64,000 bases of DNA from Cyrtodaria siliqua (GCA_037043455.1 JAWPHD010010312.1:1-64000); one strand, 5' to 3'; positions 46,588 to 58,525 are shown, counted from the first letter of the stretch. Program-made: numbers and translations. Notes: a model not told the origin generated them from the sequence alone.

Positions 46588-46836
46588 GCACATCCGTGGT
46601 TGAGAGGGTAAATATGCTGCATTGGAAACCATTTCAACGCTGCGTGTTCGAATCCCACTGGGAGCTCGACTTGTAAGTGTCGTTTCTTATGGATGACGGA
46701 AAGTATACAGTATGTGTCTTACATGTTCTACCCAGGAATAAGTGAGTGGTCTGCTTCCACTACTAAAACATTTTGACCGTCATACATAGCCTAAAATGTG
46801 CTGGAAAATGACGTTACACGCCAAACAAACAAAACG
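46588..46836 (+). repeat. tRNA-derived SINE family S, copy 4
   Basis: Head GCACATCCGTGGTTGAGAGG, box B GTGTTCGAATCCCACTGGG, body TTATGGATGACGGAAAG, GGTCTGCTTCCACTAC, ending in CCAAACAAACAAAACG. Confidence 0.7.
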
Positions 46837-48151
46837 ATTTAAGTTGTATTTCAATTTCCCTTAAGAAAAATGTTTTTGTCTGGTCCATATGGTAATTAGC
46901 ATACAAATCTATGGGTCCTTTATTCAAGGTCATGCAGTTATCATGTCAAGCCATACTCCTAAACCCCTCTTCTTCTTCCGAGTAGAGAGCTAGGATCTTC
47001 ATAGATCATAATTAGCTCTTAAAATAACGAGACGCAACCTAATTTGCCTATGTGTTTTCAATAGACCGTGTGTTGCACCTGGGATGATACGACATAAAGT
47101 AATGTTTACATGTTCAAGGTCAGTGTGAATACTATTGTACTTTCGGTGTTCATTCCAATATTTGAGATAGTAAGATGAAACTGTTACACAATCTCTACCC
47201 AGAGTACACTCGTACCTCATTTGACTGTGTCAACGTCAAAGGAAGTAGGGCGAACGGTTAGGTCACGTGATTATTCAAAAAGGTTATGACGATGTTTATA
47301 ATAAATCCTTTTGCGTGATCTGCAAAGATAAAATATAGACCTATATTAAATCATTTCAATTTTTATTTCTATGAGTTAACTTTTTAGTAATATTCTGCTA
47401 TCGAGCTTCGGTTTGAAATGTTTACTTAGGCATTTCGATTGAGGAGACCTAAGTACTTATTGTTTTTGTAGTAAAGTAGTCCCAATTAAAACTAAATTCT
47501 TTTCATGCAGTATTTCAAATCTTGCAACATCTAATTTGCAGATATTCTAAAAATTATATTTACACAAGAAATAAATAAGTTTCAGGCAAACATATTCCAA
47601 TTTAACATATTTTACCAAGATCTTGTAATTAAGTAGTTAGCAGTGATAAATGTGAGTGCAAGGAACGATAACTTTGCGTGGAGATTGACTGTTACCGTAT
47701 CATTAATATATTGGGAGTGAACATTACTTAAGTTCAAGGTTAAGCATCTTGCGCAAGACATTTTCCCTTGGCTTTGTCCGTCTGATGGGGATGGTAAATA
47801 GAAGGTCCAAACTACCAAAGGCTATCCTGCCTGCATGTTAAGTAATTATTACAATATAGTAGGGCAGGGTTTCATGATTATTTTGCATTCTTCACCTCTC
47901 ACTGAGGTGGCTCTAATAACCATAATGTGCTGATGATTGTTTTCATTTGCATTCCAGTGATTTCTTTTAACGAGTTGAGCTCGCTATGAGGCAGTGCCTT
48001 ATTCATATTATGTTCGTTTTTTGAATGGTGCTTTACATCATTTTAAGCACATTTTAGGCCATATATGACGTTGATAGCGAGCTCAGCTAGCGTAGCGAAG
48101 AGACGCTCGCGCAAGTAACGCGAGTAACAAATACAACGGGGAAAACGTGGT
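46837..48151. other. No gene; possible SINE remnant
   Basis: No convincing frame. About 47738-47800 (AAGCATCTTGCGCAAGACAT, GTCCGTCTGATGGGGATGG) looks like the body of a decayed SINE of the kind seen at 775-936. Confidence 0.4.
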
Positions 48152-48519
48152 AAAAAAGTCAAAGTCCCTTGTTAAGTGGAGGTCATGGCTATATTTGTTC
48201 CAAATGTAGTTAACTGCCATCTCTGATTGGTATCCGGCCCACCTTCATTTGCGTTGGGTCTAGTCCATCCAGTTGGCCGGTTATCAGACTTCATTGATAA
48301 TGTGACGTCATTAGGTAAACAACCGTCTGGCAATTTATAAAATAATGGTACCAGCTGAGAGTTAAGGTAACGGTATTTCTACCTAAACTTTAAAAGCTAC
48401 TGCAGTATCGATAATCTATAACACAATTTTTAAATGAAAACGCATCGCATTTTAGTGATATAGATAGATGTTACGGTAAAATCAGTGGGTGGGGAAATTT
48501 TAACCACTGCTGTCTGCTG

Positions 48520-48657
48520 CACAGGGGTCCGGCCCATGTGCTTTGTCGCTAAATAGATATGACTGCTGGACTCAGATGTCTTCCCAACTCATGTAGGACA
48601 CTTTTGTTTGATTTCAACTGGTATTTAGCGACAAAGCACATACGCCGGACCCCTGTG
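48520..48657. mobile_element. 138-bp hAT-type MITE
   Basis: Terminal inverted repeats of 36 bp with two mismatches, starting CACAGGGGTCCGGC and ending GCCGGACCCCTGTG. They are flanked by an exact 8-bp direct repeat GTCTGCTG (48512-48519 and 48658-48665). Duplication C copy 1 has a single GTCTGCTG at this point, the empty site. The 8-bp duplication is the hAT hallmark. Confidence 0.92.
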
Positions 48658-49906
48658 GTCTGCTGTTGCCAAGTTTCAAAGAAATGTGCGCGTTTTTATT
48701 TAGAACTCAGATGTTGAACGGTGCTTAAAGATTCAATTCTCTTTATTAAGTTCTGAAAAAATGGTTTGAAGTAGGAACAGGGGTGGGGTGGGGACCCAAT
48801 AATCTAAGAAGGTGGGGTGGAGAGGGAGTGATCATAGTATGTTAAAAGGGGCCCGGGCGGCAGAGTATGTTTTGGCTCCGACTACAACCCTGCCTACCCG
48901 CCCCCACCCAATATTTTCCCAAAATATGTGTGTATCCCACCCCTACACCACCCAGTCCTCCCCACCCCAAAAAAAGTGTCCCGAAATTGTACAGTCTAGT
49001 GGTAAAAAAATGCATTTTAATTAAGAAATAATAAATACGTACCTGCGTTTTATCGGTTAGCATGAGTGATTAATTACTCGCATCGGGACGATTCTATTTG
49101 ATTCTAACGCATTGTTTACGCTATTGTGGTGGCACTATATATTATCTCGGAGGTCAAGGTAATCAGGCTGCTATGTTTACAGGCTGTTCCATTGGGTGCC
49201 CCCGTATGCATGGTTCTGCGCGGTACAATATGCTTAAATACACTAGTATCACGTAACAAAGAATAAGTACGTCATATAGCTTGCGATGTATGACGTCAAA
49301 CGTTCTCAGCTTGTTCAAGATGCTTATTAATGTTATATGTACTGATGCATATGATGGGTTTATATCGGGTGTGTGCAAGGTTTGGGATCATGGCAAGTTT
49401 GTTGTAATTAACATTTCATTAACATTACAGACGCTCTTCTTTGTGTATATGAAAGACTGCGCAGGTCGTGTTAGAATAAAAATAAACATGATAATCCAGC
49501 CAGGATACAAGTCAGAATATACACCTGTACTCTGGTGAAAATAAGCAGATACACAAAATATATCATAAATATACACAACTAAACGCATATCAACTGGAAT
49601 TATTTTATGGTTTAAAATAAAAAAAATAATGCCATAAGAAACAAGGCAGGAAAGAATACATACTTTAATAGAAATTTTCTAAGTTCAAGGCCTGAAACAC
49701 AGATTAAAATGCACCTGTTATACTTCATATTGACTAACGGATTATAACTGATGATTGCTCGGTTACATCCAATCAATGGTAACCAATTATCCATTGTAAG
49801 TTTCAACCGATTGCTCATCACTAGTAACTGGCAGATGAATGATATAATTTGGATCTTGATACCTCGTTTTTGCAGCTTATATATTAGCACAATTTTGAAA
49901 AAAATA

Positions 49907-50262
49907 TATAGGAGTCTAATTTCGAATACTTTTCAGTTGATGGAGCTAATTGCTCAATCTGATGTGCCAGAATAGAAAATGGCTATTCTGTGGTCTAAAC
50001 TGAATACACTGATGATATTATATCTTTCTTGCACTATTTATGATTTTATCATTACCAACCTCCCAAGGCACATTAGTATTGATACTATAACAACAAATAA
50101 ATAATCTGTAATTAAGAAATGATTCACTGATTTTCGGTATTCCTGGGGTTTTAACGACGGTAGTATTTGACAAATTTACCATAAACGCAAAGTGAATGGA
50201 AAACTTGTCATGAAGCTATTTATGGTGAAGTTTCCATTCACTACCACCGAATGGGCAGAGCT
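49907..50262 (+). repeat. Diverged third copy of SCP-duplication left edge
   Basis: GAGTCTAATTTCGAATA, ATGGCTATTC, ATCATTACCAACCTCCCAA, TTAGTATTGATACTA and a fold-back with AGTGAATGGAAA/TTTCCATTCACT arms occur in the same order as at about 13824-14175. The similarity is clearly lower than between the two main copies and does not reach the SCP gene. Confidence 0.55.
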
Positions 50263-50419
50263 AAAGCAAACAAGGTATCGTTTATTCGTTTCATTAACTT
50301 GAGAACTGTCGTAAGTTGTTATAAAAAAGCGTGCAATGTTGGCAACGTGACCGTTACCAAGTACATATGAAAAGGATTAAATACAATATTTCGATATTTT
50401 GTACGGGTTATGAAAAACA

Positions 50420-50478
50420 TAGGCTAGTTTAAAGTTAGCGAGAAGTGTCTCGGACTTCACACACTTTAAACTAGCCTA
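50420..50478. repeat. Perfect 16-bp hairpin
   Basis: TAGGCTAGTTTAAAGT at 50420-50435 and its exact reverse complement at 50463-50478, loop 27 bases. Possibly a minimal MITE; no target duplication identified. Confidence 0.75.
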
Positions 50479-50756
50479 ATATTTTGCATAGTCGAAAGTG
50501 AATAAAATCCTTAACAAATCAATTCTTCAATGGATGCATCTAGTTTTTCATTTGTCTGACTCCATTACATGCTTGTTAACATCCTCTGCCAGGTAATATT
50601 TTCCCTTTCGCAGTGTTAAACAGTAGCTTCCATAACATATATTTTTTAATGGAGTATCAACACATTAATTAAGGTTATTTTGAGCCGCCCCAGACAGAGG
50701 AGAAGGATATTTAGGAATCATATAACCTTCAATACACGGGACTGTCAACTTTATGT

Positions 50757-51300
50757 CATGGGACAGTGTGTCCCCACCAAAAGTACCATATACATGGGAC
50801 AGTGTGCCCTCTTCCAAAAGTACCATATACACAGGTCAGTGTGCCCTCTTCCAAAAGTACCATAGACATGGGACAGTGTGCCCTCTTCCAAAAGTACCAT
50901 ATACATGGGACAGTGTGCCTTCTTCCAAAAGTACCATATACATGGGACAGTGTGCCCTCCTCCAAAACTACCATATACATGGGACAGTGTGCCCTCTTCC
51001 AAAAGTACCATATACATGGGACAGTGTGCCCTCTTCCAACAGTACCATATACACGGGATAGTGTGCTCTCTTCCAACAGTACCATATACACGGGACAGTG
51101 TGCTCTCTTCCAAACGTATCATATACACGGGACAGTGTGCCCTCTTACAAAAGTACCATATACACGGGACAGTGTGCCCTTTTCTAAAAGTACCATATAC
51201 ATGGGACAGTGTGCCCTCTTCCCAAAGTACCATACACATGGAACAGTGTGCGCTCTTCCAAAAGTACCATATACATGGGACAGTGTGCCCTCTTTAAATA
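50757..51300. repeat. 37-bp minisatellite
   Basis: About 14-15 units of GGGACAGTGTGCCCTCTTCC plus AAAAGTACCATATACAT. Unit starts at 50796, 50870 and 50907 fix the period at 37, with one 36-base unit at the start. Downstream to about 51500 the unit decays stepwise (AGGACAGTGCGCC, AGGACAGTTTGCC, AGGACGTTGTGC). Since 37 is not a multiple of 3 and the unit lacks stops in several frames, the array produces five long overlapping frames on both strands (up to 197 codons); none is a gene. Confidence 0.95.
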
Positions 51301-51500
51301 GTATCTTCTATACAGGACAGTGCGCCAGCTTTAAATGCTCCTTAGGATTGAGGCGGTGACCACCTTGAGTATTATCTTAGAAGTAGGACAGTTTGCCTAC
51401 CTTGAATAGTACCTTACATGTAGGACGTTGTGCTCACCGTGAATTGCATTTATGAAATAGGACAGTGTCCACTTCGACATTGCTTTAGGAGTGGGGACGG

Positions 51501-52060
51501 TGAACCAGGTCATCTATTCAGGTAAAGTATTGGATAGTCACTGCGTGCACGTCATACTTCGATGTACTGGTTAAAGTCGTTAAGTTACAATACCAAAACA
51601 TAACAAACAAGACATTACGTCAATGTTCCAGACACCGTACATTTACGTGCAGACACCGTACATCTACGTCCCAAATAACGTGGCTGTGTCCACATTTACA
51701 GTGATCAGTACTGTAATATCAAATAACAATGTACCTATTGTAATTGTTCTACATAGTATAATATTATATTAAATACATATAATTTAATTTCATACAGGCA
51801 TTGACTATTGCTCGGAACTTTTTCCGGTTGTGATGCCTTAGTTGTGAAGCCTAAAAAAAATAAATAAAAAAAAATAAAATATATATATATAATTTTATAC
51901 CTATATAACTAGGATTCAATTATTAGTTAAGCTATTGACACCTTATGGACTGATGGGTCACAGTTCCTTGTCGTCCGATGAAAGGCATGCTCTATGCTTC
52001 ACCTTAACCGGGAAATTCATTGTTGATTATATTTCCTGTTGAGTACAATACTTTTTCAGC
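51501..52060. other. No gene recognised
   Basis: AT-rich with an A/T simple run at about 51855-51895. Nothing supported. Confidence 0.45.
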
Positions 52061-53428
52061 ATGCCTCGGAATGAAACACAGTCCGACAAGCTAGGTCGCC
52101 TTCTGGCAAGGAGGATTGCGGATGACCCATAGCTGCGGAAATCCCTCATGTCATCTCTGGATATCGTCCCATCACAGTAAACTTCCACAAGAGCGCACAT
52201 AAAAGGCGCGCTGAACTGTCTGACAAAGGCAAGGGACCCGCCAAGAAGAGTCAAATTGAGGACACAATACAACCCTCGTCCTCTGACACATCATCGTCGG
52301 ATGACAACATACGTTACGCACTGGCGGAGGGTCAGTACAGTGAAATAAATTCAGATGGCAATGCCAGCGACGATGAGGACAGTGCTTCCAATGAGGACCC
52401 CAGTGACAGGGAAACGGTGAGAATCCGACACCTCTGACAAAGATAACAGAGGCAAATAAACACGCAACATATCTAAGCGAAGACCCCGTGACAGTGTCAC
52501 TGTACTTAACACCAGAGGGAGTACTTCTCTAAAACACAAAATGATAAGTTCCTCACTTGCAATTTCAACCAGGAAGGCTTACAACAGATATATTCAACGC
52601 TTCGAGGGGTTTTGCAACCAACAAAACCCACCGAAGACAGTTTGCCCTGCGTCGGTCTCTACAATTCTGCTTTTAATTGCCCCTCTGTACAACATGTTTT
52701 TTGCAACATCAACTATTTACAGTCATTTATCTGCAATTGCTTTCATGCTCAAACTAGCAAACAAACCAGACTCTACACAGATTTTCTTAGTTCAAAGAAT
52801 GATAATGGGTTGCAAAATAGGATCAAGATCAGTAGACTCAAGCTTACCTATCCTCCTACCTGACTTTCGCAAATTGGTTAAAGCATGTACACACATTTTC
52901 TACATTTATGACTGCATAATGTACCAGTCTTTTTTCCTTACTGCTTTCCATAGATTTTTTCGATTAGGTGAACTCCTTCCCGCTGTGCATTATCAAACAA
53001 AGTCGTACAGTATAAAGATATTCAAATTACAAAAAGTTGCGTTTGCATAACTTTACATCATTTCAAATCTAAAAGCAACCCGATTCCTGTAAAAAAAAAA
53101 AAAAAAAAAAGATTATTTCAAGTTCAAATAGCAAGTACTGCCCTGTTAAACACCTCAAACAATATATGAGCATAAGAGGGAAACAAGCCGGGCCACTACT
53201 TGTCCGTAGAATAACACGCCCCTGATTAGAGCCTCGTTTTCAAATAACTTTTCCAAAGTACTCGCGTTTTCAAAAATGTCAACAAAGTCCTACAAACCTC
53301 ATATTTTCCGAATTGGTGCTTGCACTCAAGCCATTATGTCGGGAATATCAGAAACAAAGATCATGGCGTTGGGTCGATGGAAGTCTACCGCATACAGGAA
53401 ATACATTCGAATCCCGTCATCTCATTAA
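52061..53428 (+). pseudogene. Tyrosine recombinase of a mobile element (DIRS/Crypton-like), broken
   Basis: The N-terminal part starts MPRNETQSDKLGRLLARR at 52061 and continues through an acidic Ser-rich stretch (SSSDTSSSDDN, about 52285) with stops. The recombinase proper is open from 52541 to 53050 (169 residues): the SAM-like N-terminal domain (STRKAYNRYIQRF, residues 9-21), then the catalytic domain with FRLGELLP (Arg141). After a frameshift and an A-run at 53092-53110, decayed sequence leads to HIFR (53300-53311, the His-x-x-Arg box) and to GRWKSTAYRKYIRI with the nucleophilic Tyr at 53402-53404. All four catalytic residue types are visible but not in one frame. Such enzymes integrate circular intermediates of DIRS or Crypton-type elements. 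No reverse transcriptase is seen here, so the class is left open. Confidence 0.8.
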
Positions 53429-53431
53429 CAC

Positions 53432-53504
53432 ATTCAGGGCTTGCACTGGCTTATTTTTTCTTTGCGTTGCGCAAAGAAAAAATAAGCCAGTGCAAGCCCT
53501 GAAT
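53432..53504. repeat. Perfect 35-bp-arm hairpin behind recombinase gene
   Basis: Left arm 53432-53466 (ATTCAGGGCTTGCACTGG...), loop TTG, right arm 53470-53504 (...CCAGTGCAAGCCCTGAAT); 35 of 35 pairs match. It starts 4 bases after the recombinase stop and is followed by two A-runs. It could be a terminal structure of the element or an assembly fold-back artefact. Confidence 0.9.
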
Positions 53505-55423
53505 ACTTTCGCCAAAAAAAAAAAAAAAAAGAAAAAAAAAAAAAAGAGCCAAATTGAAACATTGGAGCCAAATAATGTCTTTATGGCACAAACTCGTTTC
53601 GTGAAGTTTTAGTTCACATGGTTTTCGACTTGAAATCATCAATTGTTTGGAGTAACTATAAACATGCCTTATACCTAAAACAAACTAAAGTTCAAGATAG
53701 AGCTTGTAGTTACAGTCGGTGTATAGTTCAATAGTAGAAAGCATGTTGGAACATCTCTAAACATTTAGCAATTTGAAGCACATGCTACAAAAAAAAAAAA
53801 ATAAAATAAAATAAAAAAAAATATTAATTAATAATAATAATAAAAAAAAAAAAAAAAAAAAAAATAGGTCCTTGAAAGTTACATTTCTTGTAACATTGTT
53901 CGACTTTTATATCTACTTTTAACGTGGTCTATAAATTGTAAAACATTTGGAGTAATAGAAGCCTGCTAATTATTCAAAACACTATGGTAAGTTAGAGATG
54001 AAGCATTAGCTTCACCAGGTTTTGTTTGGAGTAACGTTCTTTACTTAGGGATCGCCGATCATGGCAAACTTCGACGCTGAAGTTTGTCGTAGCATAAAGT
54101 CATGCGCGAATCAGTTAAGGCAAACCCATAGCAGTATTTGCTATATAATTGTCCTTTTGAGTAGCATTCATGTTGTTGCTACATTTGTAACTATGCGAGG
54201 ACGAATGGACGGAACATGGGGTATGTTCTTCTTAGATACGTCCTTTCTTTCTCTCAGTTCAAATTATTATGCATGGTGTGTGCGGGGGAACATGAGGTAT
54301 GTTTCTCTCATATACATCACGTCTATCATTATTTTACTCGTCTCTTTCTCGCATGCATCATGTACATACTTACTTCGTACTTGTTTTTTAGTATTTTTTA
54401 AGAGTTGTAGGCAACAATGAACTTGTGGCTACTTGTTGATCTTATATAGCATTGTAAATATGCGACGACTACTAGCGGAACATGGGGTATGTTCCCCTTA
54501 GATACGTCCTTGTGTTTCAGTTTTAATAAAATGCTGTTTTGCCATACTACTTTATATGTTTTTGGATAACTATTTTGCCTTCAACCTGTTGTAATGTTGA
54601 TGTTAAACTCTCTAAATTCTAAAGCAACACACATTTAGTACGTAGTACTATGTAACTTTGTAAGCACTGCTTCTTTTTGACAATTGTGCATATCACATTC
54701 AAGTCTCACTATTGCGTTTACGACAATTTAAGCATTACGATTAATAGTTTTGGTTGTTCCTTTCAACTTTGTTTCAAATTACATTGTATACACATCCGGA
54801 TGGGCAGTTACTACCGGTTTGGGTAGTTTGTGCGTTTAGAATCAGCTTGGACTGGAAATGCTAAAGGAAGTCAGGGTGGTAGAAGATGCCTTTCTTGTCT
54901 GAGCGTAGATTCTTCCTACCTCCCCTCCTACGCAAAAAAAAGAAATAAATAAAAAATAAAAATGCTAGGTTTCAATTAGGGTTGGGGCAGCTGGCTCGCA
55001 GATTTCCTGGCTTTCTGAAGTTTACCTGTAAATCACGATTCTACTCCCAAAGGATTGTGGTATGTTTCTGATGAGTATTTGCATGAAGATGTACAATTTG
55101 TGATAATTTACTGCCTCTCAGTTCCCTTAGACATGAATTGTTTCTTATTACGTAGGCATTATTCTCCTTGTCTTCACTGCATCTGGTTTATTGTTTAATT
55201 TAGTTGATAACATGTTTAGTTATGACATATTAATCATTTTGTTTTATATAATGACATCACATTGTCTATGAACAATTTAGCAAATGTGATCAAGCTGTGA
55301 ATATTGTCATATCACCTTAGGAGCAATTGTACAATCACGAGGCTTTAGCAACTACAACGGCTGCCTCGTCAGGCACGTACGATATTTCCCTTACAAGTGC
55401 AGGTTCCCTTTGATTGGACATTT
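53505..55423. other. A-rich tract and unrecognised sequence
   Basis: A-runs at 53514-53545 and 53780-53864 with short AT repeats. A 119-codon frame (54061-54420, starting MANFDAEVCRSIKSC) with hydrophobic stretches is unrecognised. Its middle, GGAACATGGGGTATGTTC with TTAGATACGTCC, recurs at about 54477-54510, which points to repeat sequence rather than a gene. Confidence 0.4.
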
Positions 55424-55563
55424 TGTGTGTATTTATGTTCATCCAACTTATTGTCAATACCGTTTATAAAGTTGTATAACTTTGATATATGAGTTACACT
55501 TTCAATTCAAAGTAAAATAAATTCCGTCTGACTTTCCAAGTAAGTCAGACAAGTACAAAACTA
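55424..55563 (+). repeat. 140-bp direct repeat, unit 1
   Basis: Identical to 56059-56198 over 140 bases. Near its right end is a hairpin with GTCTGACTT and AAGTCAGAC arms. The units are 635 bp apart and enclose a 113-codon minus-strand frame (55575-55916) that is unrecognised. Confidence 0.85.
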
Positions 55564-56058
55564 TACTATAGTTCTTAGTGCCTTGCTTTCCACTTTGACA
55601 ATAATGAACTCAGGTTACCTGCACTTTGTATGGCCGAAAACGAAACATAAAATAGGGTTTTCTGTTGAAATAAGGAAAACGGATTTATGTTTTGACAGAG
55701 AGCCGGGGCGTTTGGTACTCTCAGTACTCTGACAAGGCTAAGCAGACGATTATGCACTCTTAATGTCTGTGAAGCTGGCCAATCACCAATTCGGGGACCA
55801 ATATCCCTTGTCATGGATATCCCTCTAGGGAGGTATTGAAGACAGACGCCATTTTTCTGCGAGAGAGTCAGGTCTGTCAACCCTTTTTCCCTAACCTCCC
55901 CACCATCCACCTTCATTGTGTGCGTCTGTCGTTGCTTGCAAAAGCGGACATATACGTGCCTTCTGATACCTCAACGCCCTGTTTCTCTGTCGGCAAACGT
56001 CCTTGAAATGTATATCATTTTGCTTACCTAGTCATTTAATTGTATCATGCTAGTCACG

Positions 56059-56198
56059 TGTGTGTATTTATGTTCATCCAACTTATTGTCAATACCGTTT
56101 ATAAAGTTGTATAACTTTGATATATGAGTTACACTTTCAATTCAAAGTAAAATAAATTCCGTCTGACTTTCCAAGTAAGTCAGACAAGTACAAAACTA
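56059..56198 (+). repeat. 140-bp direct repeat, unit 2
   Basis: Identical partner of 55424-55563; ends one base before duplication D copy 2 begins. The pair could be very short LTRs of a TRIM-like element (they start TGTGTG), but no primer site or target duplication was found. Confidence 0.85.
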
Positions 56199-56199
56199 A

Positions 56200-56611
56200 G
56201 CTATCAATAGCGTTTGCTGAATCGGTTATAAAACTGTGTTTTGAAAAAATGAGTTGTTTTTTTGTTTTGTTTTTAATATCTTTTATATTTTTCAGTGCCA
56301 TTTCTGCCTAAATTATACTGCACCCTTAGATGTCCTGAATGTTCAAGAATGTCCAAGAAAAGAATATAGTATGCGTCAGTCTTCCATTGTTTGTGGTTGT
56401 TTATGACTGCGTTCTGCTTGATGTAGAACTCAGCCTTAATAACCTGCAACGGATGGCTTGACATTGCAACCAAACTAAAAAGGACTGGATGTACATGTAC
56501 CATTAATGAGGCTCAGTTATCTGTGGTTGATGGATACAATAGTGGGAATAAGTGATGTACCAAACAATCAATTTTGGACAATGATCAGTTATTTAGTAAT
56601 TGATATTAAGT
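56200..56611 (+). repeat. Duplication D, copy 2
   Basis: Matches 45780-46212, then joins directly to duplication E copy 2. Confidence 0.8.
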
Positions 56612-57379
56612 TATACCTATTATGCGTTTCTTTTCCTTTGAGGATATATGAAATGTTACATTTCTAAGTATTGATTATCTATGTTATGACACATGCTTCG
56701 ATGTAACATATATTACTTACGGCCATCGCTTTCTGTAACAAAAGCGACCCAAACACATCCGATCAAACGACAGGGCATATATTATTGAAGCTAATTCACC
56801 GTAATTTGTCAATTAAAAAGAGAACAATTTATTTTGTAATCACATTTCAGCTTTCTTTTTAAGTTGTTCCAAACATCCTCTACTAAGATATTTACAACCA
56901 AGATAATAAAGGTACAGACTCGGATTTATGCGTGTTTATGAGAGATCATGTAAGAAGCAACACATCTCACGTCCCCTAGCACCGGCTTAAGCGGTATTCT
57001 ACTTCAAAGCCATCTATATGGGGCTCGTTGATCCCATAGGACCAGTACAAATAACACTACAGATTCGTAGAACGGGAATAATGTGTAAAACCGCAGCACT
57101 TCACTAAACAAACGCTAGAGTGAATGGTAGATCTGGAAAGGTATTGGTAGTGTATTTTCGAGCAAAAGAGATTAAAGATCTAAAGGATAAAATTTAACTT
57201 TAGTATTATACCTAGCAAACCAGCCAAAAATGTGAACTCTTGTTTTATTCAAATTTGGAACAGCCTATCATAAACGCAAAACAGATAAGTGACCAAGTTC
57301 GAAGGAAATGTTTAAAGTTAGGATTTTCCTGTGATATTAGTACCACAAATATAATTTACTCATGAACAGATTCATCAAA

Positions 57380-57443
57380 AACTATGTCATCATAACTATG
57401 TCATCATAACTATGTCGTCATAACTATGTCATCCTAACTATGT
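57380..57443 (+). repeat. 15-bp minisatellite
   Basis: Four units of AACTATGTCATCATA-type sequence; duplication E copy 1 has about one unit at the matching place (near 11238), so the expansion is copy-specific. Confidence 0.8.
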
Positions 57444-58525
57444 CTGCTATTTTCTATCTTTTTTGTATGTATCGCTTCGAAATACACCAGCATTTGTTAT
57501 AGTGCTGTGTTGCAGTTGTATAAAGGCGCCCCGACTACGAAAAGAGTATTTTTTTATTTATGTTTTACTTATGGTCCTTTGGGATCATTAAATCTAATAT
57601 GTCTGGTTTTAAAGTAGAATATCGTTTAAGCCGATGCGAAGGGGCGCAAGAGGTGTTACCTCTCAACATGAACAGACTCATTATAACCGAGTCTGCCATT
57701 TTTCCCTCTTGTTTGTGTTTGTTTCTTCCAAAGAATCTACTTTTCAGTATTATTACTTTCTTATCTTATTACAGTTTAGTAATAAAATAATTATTATCTG
57801 TATTTGATTTGTCCAACACGTTAACGTTTATATATTTGGATAAAACTGTTTAATGTTTGTCTTAAACCTTGTTTTGTCTTTGTCATGCGCCTAACTTATT
57901 CTCGTATTGCTCTGGTTTCTACCAAGTCATTGATTTTGTGACTTTCTAGGCTTTTGATGTTTTCGTATGGTCTTTACTATGACCACTTTTGTGTTTCACT
58001 TATATTTCCTATATTGCCAAGTTTGTAAGAGTCTGGCAAGGATATTTTTAGTTACACTGTGCCATTCGAAGGCGTTACCCCTTTTATCAATTCTGTTAAG
58101 TTGTGGTGTCGCATATTTCGGTTCTATTTCTTCCTGATAATTGTGACTCTTTTGGATACGCGATTATCGTGGACTTTCTTCTGTGAATGTTACATAAAGT
58201 GATCATGTTCGACTTTTATTTACCTTGTTTTAGTATAGCTACAAAAACAAAATCAGAAAAGCAAAACAGGCTATTAAAAAGCAACATATGTACACAGCAT
58301 GGATGGAAACAAGTTGTCAAAAACTCTATTGCATAATATATTGTTGCCAATATATGTCTTTTCCTGTCATCATATAAACGAAGACATATATACTAAGGTA
58401 AAATAGAAAAGCAACTCGGAATTTTTGCTATATATTGGATATACTGCACATTTAATTCTGCTAATATTCCATAAAAATCTAAAGATAATTTGCAAAAACA
58501 AAACAAGGTTGCAGCTAAATATATA

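Larger units (their letters stand above)
48152..50757 (+). repeat. Duplication C, copy 2, with 1.4-kb insert
   Basis: Segments 48152-49108 and 50540-50757 together match 44268-45366. The intervening 49109-50539 is absent from copy 1 and contains a diverged relic of the left edge of the SCP duplication and a hairpin. Frames of 85-92 codons in the insert (49281-49538, 49612-49890) are unrecognised. Confidence 0.7.

Noticed and set aside
50751..51359. Five overlapping frames of 102-197 codons on both strands
   Set aside because: They are produced by the 37-bp minisatellite, whose unit has few stops; open on both strands and in several frames at once.
53313..53642. Frames with poly-Lys/poly-Phe around 53.5 kb
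   Set aside because: They read through the hairpin and the A-runs, not through the recombinase frame.
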